DNA from: Gigantopelta aegis
Taxonomy: Eukaryota; Mollusca; Gastropoda; Neomphalida; Peltospiridae
Assembly (NCBI RefSeq): GCF_016097555.1
Contig: NC_054704.1
Span: forward strand, 93,484,653-93,548,652
Direction: 5' to 3'
Length of the DNA stretch: 64,000 bases
This document shows positions 33,123 through 45,400 of this stretch, in pieces. A program made the position numbers and the translations under genes. The notes below the pieces were generated by a model. That model saw nothing but the letters and a program-made list of their open reading frames with translations. It was not told the DNA's origin and did not search any database. Position 1 is the first letter of the stretch. Every line of letters starts with the position of its first letter.

Positions 33123-34441
33123 ACTATCTCACTGTCCATTTCCTGACAAGGCGAAGTACAAAGGTAGCTTGCCTGACAATGAATGAAATGGAGATATAAA
33201 ATGTGTACCAACAGGAGCTTCAGCTCTTGGTAGGGTCACCAACACTGAACGTGTCACGGGTAGAGGCTAGAGTAATATTAGCCACTGCTTAAGACATATG
33301 ACTGCAAAAAAAAGGGGAAAGAAGAAGAAAAGGCCAACATGTAAATTAGATTTTATTGACAAAAACAAGGACAATAATTAAAACATACATCTGTGTTTTG
33401 TATATATGAACCAGTATCTGAAAGTAATGGCCTACCATGGCATATCCAGCTTAATCAATGACTAGAACATTTCTGAAAACTATACAGAAAAAGGTCTTAA
33501 TTTAGTAACATAACAAATGAAATCTGTATTTAAATATTTTCACCATTTACTTTTTGTGCATTAAAAAAAAAAAATGAAATGCTAAAATGATAGGTTGTAG
33601 CAAACTTACTTTTTTTAAAATAAAGAATGGGCCTAATTTGAAACAAATAACCTTTTTTCTTTTCTTTTTCAAAATGTTTTTAAAATCCACAAAAAAACAT
33701 TCAAATAGCTTTTGATACAATCTCAAAAACCTGTTGTAATTTTTTAACAAGTGCAGTGTCAAATAATAATTGATGAATGTACAAAGGTGTAAATATGCTA
33801 AACTGAGAATTTGATTATTTTATTTTTATTTAAAATACATGACTTCAATGGATGATGTTATGTAAAATATGCCATTACTGTATTCTAGAGCAGCCCTCTG
33901 AAAAATCCACTAATGACCATTTCATACACACAGTGCTCATACAAATCTGTTTTGTTTAAGTTTGCTTTTTTGTCCATACATTAAATTTAGCACATGATCA
34001 GATTGGTTAAACTGGTTATGCCAAATGATTTGGGTCACTGGAAACTTTTTTTGCATAACACTAAAATGGGTTATGCAAATTTTCAATTCTCAGAGACCTT
34101 TTTGTAGTTTTTAAAATTTTTATGCCAAGCTTCATGAGACATCAGTTACTTGAGCAAAAACTACATCAACAGAACAATTACAATCAACAGCAAATTAACA
34201 ACCCTGTCACCCAACGAATAAACAATCAAAGTTTTAAATTTTAGGAATGTTAATATTAGTGAAAAAGGATTAAAAAATCAAACAAATTAAGAAATGTATT
34301 CATGAAATTAATGATATATATGTTCAACATAAAGAACTTTTTGAAAAAAAAAAGGTTCAAAGCAAGAGGTTTTTGTTAGTGTGTGTGCCTGTGTGTGATT
34401 GTATGTGTGTGTGTGTAATTGCATGTGTGATTGTATGTGTG

Positions 34442-34498
<57 letters not shown>

Positions 34499-37069
34499 TT
34501 CTATCTGTTTAACAACACATAACATATCATGTACCTATTCTAGAGAATGTAAGATGGGGGTATGAGGTGGGTATTGTTTGGTTATGGGACTAGTTTTTTA
34601 AACAGTCTTCAAAAGTTATGACGCAAGCAAATGAAGAATGCCTACTTTTTAATAATTTCAGGGGTGGGGGGAATGGCTTGTATTCTATCAAGATTCACAT
34701 TGTCAAGTGGGACTTTGACACCATACAGAATGCATCTCACAACACTTATTCTCAAATGAAATTATTTATAAAAATATTTAAACACAACTATTCTTTTTTG
34801 CTAAATATAACTACATGTACATGTATATATCAATTTTATTTCCTAGAAACTACCACACATCAATATAACAGACATGTTATTTGGCACATGATATATTTGT
34901 TAATATCTAATAAAACAACAGGCATTTCACAACATATACTGATAATTTATTATTTGGGGTACATCTCAAATCACAACCATCAGTAAATGTGACCAAAACA
35001 AGCTGGTACCATATATCACTAGGTCACCAGCCACATGAAGACCACTGCCACAGTAACCGTGAATAAGGCCAACATTAATTATTTTTTAAATGCTTGCTAT
35101 AATCTAAACAATTTCATAACAAGAATTCCATGGAACTAAATGTCTCGCATACCATAAACATTTTCAGTAGTGCACCGTGACAAACATCCATAGGTGCAAC
35201 TATAAACCAAGTTTCACTGACCTAGGACTTATAGAGTGTGAGAAACTGACCTAAACACGAAACGTTAAAGTTAAACTTTAATGCCATCATCACCGCCATC
35301 AGAAAATACCTATTTCTCCTTTTAACTTTGTAAGGCAAAAACCAGACCAACTAATTAAAAAAAAAAAATTCCAATACACACAAAAGAAAAAAGAATCCAC
35401 ATAAAACAATATTAACTGATTCACTACAAAAGAAACCTATATTAAAGTCGATGAGAGTTTCCACACGATTGCTTTGGTTTCAAACACTGTAAATGTAACA
35501 TATCTTAATGTAATTGCACTTCATATTAAAAAATCTTTATAAATGGTACAACTTTTTAAATTAAAATATTTATTTTTATTAATAATTTTCAAACAAAAAA
35601 CTTTCAGTAGCAATTTTGCATTGAAAGTTTTCCAGCTTTCTGAAAATAAAAGCATTATGTACCCAGTTTAATGTTATTGTAGGAAGATGCAAAGTGATGT
35701 CATTCAGATACTGACATCATTCAACTTTAAAAAAAAACCCAGCTTTGCTAAATTAAAAATAAATAAATATATAATTGGTTTTTTTTTAAATGTACATCAA
35801 ACCCCATCAAATAACATGCAGGTTTTATGTCACTATATATATTTATTTTTCATAATTGTAAACAAAATAATTTATTTTCATTATGTTTAAATTTAAAACA
35901 TTACTGTTGGATATGTTATATTTATTGTGATTAAAGCCAAAATTATGGTGCTGGTTGTCTATTATTAACCTTTGACATTTTATAAAATAGAGATATATAT
36001 TGCTAGAAATTAGTATAATTCCACTATGCCACATAATACATACAATGTAAATACTTTTGCCAGTGTCTTATTTTTATGTTTATATTGCAGGTACAGTGAA
36101 GAGTGAACTAGTTCACAAGACATTATTGCAAATAAGAAACTTCATGATATATGGATAGTACTTGGCTATTGAATATGAAGATACACAATACAATATTAAA
36201 GTGAAATAAAATAATTTTAAAACTAAATCACTTGAGAATTTAAAATTATAACTGTTTAAAACCTATCAGCTGCATAAATATGTACTAAAGTATATTAAAA
36301 AAAAATCCATTATTAATTTAAACAGTCAGATTTTCTCATTACACATTCAGTGTTTTCTACATATCCACCTTCTTTTGAATGACAGTTATGAATATTCATT
36401 ATGATTATCCAATTATGCATATACCTACCAATACGATCCAGCTGATGTTAAAAAACATCAATGGCTGAATAGTGCCGCTATTTTTTTTACCTGAATAATT
36501 ATTTTTCAATTATTTTTCCAGGATTTAATTTTTTTTAATTATTCACTTTCATTAAAAACACAAACAAAAACAGTCTGTGCAATAAAAAGCATATTAATTT
36601 GGTTTAAAAGAACCATTTGGTAACCAAGCACTTTAACAGACCCAGTCTAGAGATCACCTGTACAGAGAATATGTCTGATATCCTGACACGAAGAGTTTTA
36701 ACAATTCTGGATTCTATATATAGGTAGCGTAACCAATAGATGATAACTTACAAATAAGATGCAAATTAATCAGATCACAGGACTACTTTTATTGACATAT
36801 AAGCAAACATATTATGGTGACATTCCACAGTTCACGGATGCATTCAATCGTCAAAGTAACTAAATGGAATTTTACATTGAATGTTGTCTAGTATTTTGAA
36901 AGATACATCATGCACTACGTTATTATTATGTAGGGATATGCAAAATGATGTCATTCCAATACTGATGTCAATCCTATTCAAAAAGACTCCATATAACATA
37001 TTCTTGTCATTTGAATACTGAATAATTTTGTTTGGACATTAAAACAGTTAGATGTGGTTATTAATGGCA
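33123..37069. other. AT-rich intergenic DNA, no gene seen
   Basis: No credible coding frame or RNA gene on either strand. Contains the GT microsatellite listed separately and scattered homopolymers. Confidence 0.55.
34378..34497. repeat. (GT)n microsatellite with interruptions
   Basis: Interrupted GT/GTAT repeats leading into a pure (GT)n run at 34445-34496. Confidence 0.97.
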
Positions 37070-37079
37070 TTATATACTC

Positions 37080-37410
37080 TAAGGGCGGGACGTAGCCCAG
37101 TGGTAAAGCACTCGTTTGATGCGCGGTCAGTTTGGGATCAATTCCCGTCAGTGGGCCCATTGGGCTATTTTTCGCTCTATCTAGTGCACCTCGACTGGTA
37201 TATCAAAGGCTGTGGTATGCACTATCCTGTCTGTGGGATGGTGTATATAAAAGATCCTTTTGCTGCTAATCGAAACGAGTAGCCCATGAAGTGGCAACAG
37301 CAGCTTTGCTCTCTCAATATGTGTGTGGTCCCTAACCATATGTCTGACGCCACGTAACCATAAATAAAATGTGCTGAGTGTGTCGTTAAATAAAACATTT
37401 CCTTCCTTCC
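37080..37410 (+). repeat. SINE-B copy, full length, 10-bp target duplication
   Basis: The best full SINE-B here. Head 'gggacgtagcccagtggtaa' (A-box-like), 'gggatcaattccc' (B-box-like), then the core, then the tail ending in 'ttccttccttcc'. Exact TTATATACTC duplication at 37070-37079 and 37411-37420. Confidence 0.93.
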
Positions 37411-37420
37411 TTATATACTC

Positions 37421-38715
37421 GCCTTGCATGATCATGATGTAACATAATCTGTACATATATCAATAACTGTCATTTAAAAGATGGACATAATTTAGGAATT
37501 TGTTCAATCATGTTCTCTAAGGAAGATAGCTATTGCCCAAATGTTGGGAATACACAATCATGTACATGAGAACACACAAGTATAATAAATTAATTATTAA
37601 TATTTGTGTGTATTATTTTCTCAACAAGTGATTTCAACAGTATTCTATGTCATATTAAATGTGTAGTTTATAAAATAATTATTTAACTAAAAGGTATTGA
37701 TATAAAATTCAGTGCTGACTAAAGCAAATTTAAAACAATAAGCTAATACACAGACATTCACATAAAGCCAGCATAAGTCAACATGCCATCACAGATGGGT
37801 AAAATATATTGTATGGGACTAACAGAGCACACAGGTTTGTGTCGATTTAAACACAATTCTCAATTTGCCTGACTAAAAGTGCCTCTGCAAACCATTTTGC
37901 AACTACTGTATATGTATGTAGGCAATCAATATTTGCCCCATAAAATACAGAAAAGAATAAAAAGAAATACCATTTCCATTAACAAATACAATAACTACAA
38001 TAAAGATTATTCCACAATCAGAACCAGATGTTACCAACAGTTAAATACAGTATTCATTATTTCCAAATAACCATATTCTAAATTATTGCAGTAAATGAAA
38101 TTTAAAAAAAATGCATTTGTGGATATCAAATTCAGATGTAATAGTTTAATTTTTGTTCTGTGATAAGTAATGCAAACCATATATAAATGTAACAAATAGA
38201 TAATAAATGCATGCAAATAAAAAAACTGTGAAGCTATACTAACACTATTCACACCTACTTTAATGTTTCACCACAATGTTAACAATAACAGCACAACACA
38301 GACAAATTGTTATTAAAAATTCCATTCCGTACATATACATACATGTAACTTGTGTATCCACAGGTATTAAATACTGGTGCTGTTACACTTTGGCATGTTT
38401 TGCATACATTTGTGGTTACATGAAAAGCAAACAATATTAAAGCTACGTATTTCACAACTGAATTTTTGCCGTATATGCACTGCATACATAAGAACAAATG
38501 TAAACCATTAGTACAATTGTCTTGGATTCTATTAGATCATGAATTTTGTTGTAGAATAACAGTACAAACTCAAAGAAAAACAACTTTGACATTTTAAATT
38601 AATAATAACTTTCTATTCATTATAAATAACCTATAAGAAAGAAATATTTACTTACAGTAACCCACACACTGAAAATGTATATTGAAAAAACAACAACTAA
38701 GGAGTCCTTTTGTGG

Positions 38716-38760
<45 letters not shown>

Positions 38761-41700
38761 GAACACTTTTTTCTCCCCATAAATTATACCCTTTGTTTCA
38801 TTTCATTTTGAAGAGTTCAGATGCAAAAACCGATAAATCTATTTAGTAATTTTCTGCAAAAGTTGTTTTTGTTATGCTTTCTATGCAAAACATATCAAGT
38901 CCACAATGGGTGATCTTCAGTTGAAGTAAATAAAGGACAGAATTAAAAAAAAAAAGATTATGAAAATCAGAACATAATGCCTTGAACTAAGTAATGATAG
39001 CAGGAGTCTGTTTTGGGACAAAATGGCATTTATCGGTTTTTACACCTGAACTTTTCATTTGTATCCTGCTTCAAACATCTTGAAAATTATAACATTAATA
39101 AATACCTGTTTTGTCATGCGTTATATGATCACAGTGACTGGAATTAGATGTCACTCTTGTTTCACAGTGTTCTCATTAGTAGGATCTGAACAGAGTCAAT
39201 GTTACTGTGTTCAAATAATCTTTCATATGACCAATCAAAACATACCTGGGATAAATCTTTTTTTTTTTTAATAGGCCTCTGGTATTTAAGGCTGGTAGAT
39301 ACTGGGTTCACATTAACTAACCATTTATTCCCCGTCATGAACAGGCTGCCTTGATAGTTGAGGTGTGTCTCCAAGACAGCATACTTTAACTTTAATTGGC
39401 TATAAGCACACAAGTAAACTGAATTGAAATTAAACTGAAATGAAATCATTATGAATACTAAACAGCATTGGCTCATGTAACATCTACTAATGAAGATATC
39501 TCAAGGTGGTTTTCAATGAGAATAATTAAAATTACAACTTTCACAGTGGTCCTGGACAAAGGAAATGAGGGAAATTTTGCAGGTGTGTAATGGCTACCAT
39601 TTATTTCAACCAGGTCAAAATAGTGGATTATCGTGAAAGGACCAATGTTGTTGTCTGTTTGATGGCAAACAGTCAGTTATGACATTACAGGCATTTTGAA
39701 GAAATCGCAGGATTAAATAACGGCAAAGAAGCAAGTATGTAAATATGATTTATTTTAACCTAATTATAACAGATACTACAAAACAGTTGTCATTTCTGCT
39801 CTTTATAGTATGAATATTTCACTAACTCTCACTTCTAAAAGCTTCACGTTTTGATCTGTTTATAAATGTTAAATCTTATATACATACATAGCTATTCATA
39901 CAATTTAAGTAGAGATCATACATAAAAAAATCACATTGTCATTGCACACCATACAAGGTAAACTATTACATTTGGCATCGCCATCTACCACTTGGGAGTT
40001 GTGTCACAAACAAAGCATGTGGTTCCCTAAGAAAAACACATTGTTCAGGAATTGCCTAATGTACGAATGAAGTTTGCTTCAAAGCAGATTGTTGATGTAC
40101 TTTAACTACTATAATTATCATTATAAAAAATAAAAAAATCTTTTGTGTATTAAATACAATGTAGCATTTGCTTTAGGCTTGTGTTAAAATAAGTTCCCTG
40201 AAATGCCCCAACATTTATAATATATAGATAAAAAGTACCATAGCAAAGAACAAGGGCAAGAACAACTTTTGGGTGGTGCTAAATCTGGAATGTCTGAAAA
40301 ACCCAGAGAATTTTCATATCTGTTTATAAACATTTTCATGCAATGATTTAATATATTAAATGGATTTAATGGAGGGGGGTGAGAAATTCAATGACATACT
40401 CATAACTACTGAGCTCCAAAACCTTTAAAAACAATTTGCCAAGTAATAACATAAGGTACATACATGCATACGTCTAATGATAGTGTTTCTATTACACAAA
40501 TAATTTTCCGTAACAATAAATAAATAAATATTCAGTAAAAATCTAGAGGCAAATATTTCATTGTTATATTAGGCAATATTCAGAGACATTACAAGTGCTT
40601 AACCAAACAACGTAATACTGAGAATAAATTCCAGGTAATAATTAGCACATTATCTAATACATGTGTAATTCTCTATCACAGATCAATTAAATATGCGTGT
40701 GTGCAAATCAACTTGTTTAGAAAGATGAACACTTTTATCCAAAAGCAGTACTGAATCATGCAGTAGGAAATTAACAGTAATGGATGGGGAATGTATTTCC
40801 AAATGAGAATAACGATGCGTTTGGACCCAGATATACTTATAAAATTATTCTTGCAAAAGCTAATCAATAACATCCGGAGATCTCTGGGCTCCCTGAAAAA
40901 AATGTTTTCCCTGCGGTTTTGATTGCAAGTTTGAAATATTGTCCCCCGTTCTCCCGCTTTCCTCAAACCCAGTGTGCTTAAATTGATTACAGTAATGGCA
41001 GTGGCTGGACATCAGACAGAAGGTATTTAATTTAAAGGGACAATTTTGACTAGTTTATAATGAAAAATGAGGGGAGCAAAATGTTGATGGCATCATCAAA
41101 AGACTAAAACTATGTAAACTATAGTTGTAGCTCCAGCAGAGTTCTTGTTCTTTGACTTCATGATATCATAACACCACATTTTACCACTCTTTATTACACT
41201 GCGGCAGAAGAATTACCCATGGGAAATTTACTAATGATTTATTCACCCTGCTAACAAATGACTTTCTGAACCCAGATGACATCGTGATGACCCTGTAACA
41301 TACTTTACATTAGTGTATCCTTTCAATACTGAATACTGTAATCTTTAGTGAACTGGTGAATATCACCTAGCATTCATTATTCTTTGGTATCATAAAACTG
41401 ATATATCATAATAAAACCAGTGAATTTCCACATTATCACTTGCCAAACAACGCAAACCAACAAATTGCTTGGAATGTTGCAAGTTCGTATGAGGGATGAT
41501 GATGTGAAATAAATATACATCAGATTGTTAATGACTAGTGAAAATTGTCAAACAGCCAATGTAGTAGGATTAAAAACAATGTCAAGTGAAATATTTATTT
41601 TTAAGTTTCAATCGTAATTCTGCAACTATCTAAGTTAGTACAAACTTGATAAATGGAGTTTGAGGACAGGTAATGTTGAAAAGAAAAGGTGAATAGGACA

Positions 41701-42332
41701 TTGAGAATACTGCATGATACCATTTATCTCAAGAATTGTTTTAAAAAAACGTATCTAATAAATGAAAGTGAGTTGGATATATAACAATGCCATGTAAGAT
41801 AAATGGTATTTAACGGATACGATAGTAGTATTCTGTTTCTTACATATCCTTAAAAACCAGGTATAAAATATATGTTAAATGTCTTTTCCTATCTAAAATG
41901 TATTTATGGCACTCACATGGCAGTTAACGTGTGCATCACACAGTCATCAGTTTCAGGATAATGTCACAGAACAATCAATTTCGGACGTCGTTATTTTATT
42001 GGATGGTATGGCTCTAGTGACCAGGTCATCACCATGGAGCAACGAGTCACAAGTCTCAGACATTATCTCCAATGGGTAATCTCTTAGTCTTACATGGGTG
42101 TGTAAAAAAACCTAAAACCTGACTTGACATTCGTGTACACATAAATAGTGATAAACAAATTAGACTGATGGAAAATAAAATCTCATTACAGAACCAGTCT
42201 TAGAAACAAAACCTGTATATTCAAATATATGATATAAAACTAAAACTGTAAAATGCTGATGAATATCTAGCACTGCCGCACAAGGTTAATACACAAGGCA
42301 AAAATAAATAAATAACATCTGCAAGCTATTAT
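37421..42332 (-). other. SELENOI downstream DNA and 3' UTR, no other gene seen
   Basis: The right-hand part must hold the SELENOI 3' UTR, including the SECIS element needed to read the in-frame UGA. I could not place the SECIS by eye. Includes a 44-base A run at 38716-38759. No other credible coding frame. Confidence 0.5.
38716..38759. repeat. 44-base A homopolymer
   Basis: Pure A run. No SINE or retrocopy body is visible immediately to its left, so it does not look like a retroposon tail. Confidence 0.95.
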
Positions 42333-42410
42333 CACGGACAACTTCAGTCTTCACTCACGGCTGGGATTGAAAAGGCACGGATCTTAAAATGGTCACACAG
42401 CTCTCTAACC
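42333..42410 (-). CDS. SELENOI: SELENOI exon 9, Sec-containing C-terminus
   Basis: 78 nt: acceptor cttttgtcag, then '[20 protein letters not shown]', then D, UGA (Sec), S, C, P and a final UGA with a UAA next to it. Aligns with vertebrate 'VVKQLSSHFQIYPFSL...SDU'. The tail after Sec is 3 residues, against 10 in human. Confidence 0.92.
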
Positions 42411-45400
42411 TGACAAAAGAAAACATGCATAGTTTGTAGTGTAATTCGAGTTCATAATTAGTTTTAATATTTCGTCAATCCATAAACTGTTAGTAATGCT
42501 ATTCCATAACTGATCTATTAGGCAGGGGGACAACAGAATGAAGGCAGATGTGCAGAGGAGAAGGGGATTGGAGTTAAAAACCCTGTTCCAACAAAAATTT
42601 CTTTTCTTCAATGTGCTTTCCAGGGAAATAGGAATTGACCCTCCTAAAAATTCCACTTGCCAGTCTAGACCACTAACCCTTGTACAATTTCCTGCACAAG
42701 CGTCTGGTTTTTCTAATGTTTTTCAGTCGATGAGATAAAAATATTGTCAGTTTCCTTGTGTAAAAATAAATGTTTAAAGAAAAAAGCATTAACATGATTT
42801 AGGCTGTGTATTATTTATATTAGGATTCGTTTTAAATTATTGTCAACTAAAATGTTTTACGAATCATGTAGAAACAGTCTGTAAATGTTTGTTTGTTTTC
42901 ACCTCACCCACAATGCATATAGGAGTCTGCCACATTTTTGTTCAGGCCAAAATCCTATTAAAAAATCCAATGAATTTTTTTGGTGCACATTAATGTATCG
43001 AATGTATTTTCTGAATCTATAACAACATGATCCCAGTCATAAGTAAGATTAATTGACCTTTTTTCCTACATTCATTGCAGATCTGTTACCCATTTATTCT
43101 GATTTGTAACACAATTTTGAAGAAAAAAAAATCATTCCGATCATATACACTCAGTCTGTAAAGCTTATTTTAACTTGTCTTAAGACGGTCTTTATAGATT
43201 TTAGTAGAAGGAAGGAAGGAAATACGCACTCAACACATTTTATTTACGGTTATATGGTTATGGACCACACAGATATTGAGAGGAAACCTGCTGTCGCAAA
43301 GGAATCTTTTATATGCACCATCTCACAGACAGGATAACACATACCATGGCCTTTGATATACCAGTCGTGGTGCACTGGCTGGAGCAAGAAATAGCCCAAT
43401 GGGCCCACTGACGAGGATCAATCCCAGACTGACCACGCATCAAGCAAACGCTTTACCACTGGGCTACATCCCACCCCCTATAATGGAATAGAAAGTCAGA
43501 GATACTAATATTACGACTTACGACACACACTCCAAATATGACGTGGGTAATGGTGATGAATATGCAGTAGGACCACAACAAGTAGTACTCGATGTATCCG
43601 AGGTTGAGGAAACAAACCATGCACACGATGGTGAACAGTGGCAACAGTTTGCTGTTAAGTAGCTCACAACGTGTGTTGCTCATCTGGGCAATTATTAATT
43701 TGCACTGAAAAGAAAAGATTTTTTTGTATATTATATAAAATACACTATAACAATTCTGCTATGAAAACTGTTAGAAGATCACATATAATACTATTCTTTT
43801 TAACATTTAGATTTAGTATCCTATTTTATAATTACTATCCTGTCAAATTAAACACATTTCATTGTCACATTATGCATATAATACAAGCCAAACCTAATGT
43901 GTTAACTTAATACACTGAGGATCATTCAAGAACTGGTTTCTACTAAAAACACCCAATACCTGGAATAAATATACATTCTAAACCACAATAATGTCGCAAC
44001 AACAGTATATTTCTATTTTATTTCCTCACATAAATAGCTTGCATTGGTTATATATGAAATAAAAAATATGATTTATAGTCATCACAAAAAATTACTTTAG
44101 ACAGTGTTTAGTACCCAAATAATTATGAAATCAGAAAGGATATAATACAGTAATATATTCTACTGAACTTGATCACGGGACTTGCAATCGACTAATTGGT
44201 TCCTTAGGTCAAGCATGTAATGCTCAACAAATTAGACTGTTAATTAGAATAAAGTGTGTTTTGTTTAACACAACCACTAGAGCACATTGATTTATTTATC
44301 AGCTATTGGATATCACACATTTTGTAAATTTGACATATAATCTCTGAGAGGAAACCAGCTACATTTTTGCATTAGTAGCAAGAGATCTTCAATCCCACAG
44401 ATAGGATAGCAATTACCACAGCTTTTGCTATACCAGTTGTTGTGCACCGACAGGGATCGATCCTAGACCGACTGTGCATTAAGTGAGTGCTTTACCACTG
44501 GGCTACGTCCTGCCCCGTAAACAGAATATCCCCAAGACTTACAGCAATATTTGAAAAGGCAGTGCCTGTTGTCCAGAAGACTAATCTAGGCTGCTTTTCC
44601 AGTATATTGTACGACGACATGAAGACCCACACGAAGAGCAAAGTAAACAGTAGAATGGTGGAAACCAGAGGCCTCATGGCTTCAGAAAACGGCCTCATCT
44701 TGCCAGTCTTATCACTGTAAGCTCTGGAAGAAAGCATACATTTAAACTTAAGAAAATCCTTTTTTTTTTTTTTTCTTCTTCAAGGAGAACAAAGCCAGAA
44801 GTCAATCAAGTATGTTAACAACAGACTTAACAAGTAAAGCAACCAAAACATATGTGGGTTTTTTATCAACTGTAACACAAACAAATGATATTCTCATTAA
44901 CTGTGAAATCCCTGCAGTTTACCTACTTCTGTGTATACAGAATTATATGTTTTAACAAACAGTGAATACAAAATTTAATCTTAAAAATAAGAAACGTTTT
45001 GACATGGTCTTTGTTATTCATAAACAAATGTGGATAATAAAGAAATTATTACACTTGTATGTGAGTCGTACTGATTTTACGAAGTTTGTGTCAGGTTTAA
45101 AGATAAGAGAAGAAACTAACTACTGCCAACAGGCTGTTCAGTCTCACTACAAGCAAGGGGTCTTTGAAATGCACTTTTCCACAGAGAAGACAGCACATAC
45201 ATTTGATATATCAATCCATAAGCATTGGTTAAAACCATAAACAACTTGTAAAAAGTACTCCACAACCACACTACAACAGACGTCTTAAAAGCAGATTCTT
45301 CTGCAGTTTTCATGTACAAAAATCTTTAATACCTTTTATTACTTAAATCTATTATATACTATACATTTTATTGAAAATAAAAATGACATTTTTTTAATGA

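Noticed and set aside
37080..37150. tRNA gene
   Set aside because: The A- and B-box-like motifs belong to a SINE head; no cloverleaf can be closed and it continues into the SINE core with a target duplication.
38716..38759. Poly(A) tail of a processed pseudogene
   Set aside because: No gene-like or SINE body precedes it and no target duplication is visible.
42020..42060. Possible SECIS at 'gtgatgacctggtcac' (minus strand)
   Set aside because: It has an ATGA but the loop between paired arms is too short and there is no opposing GA.
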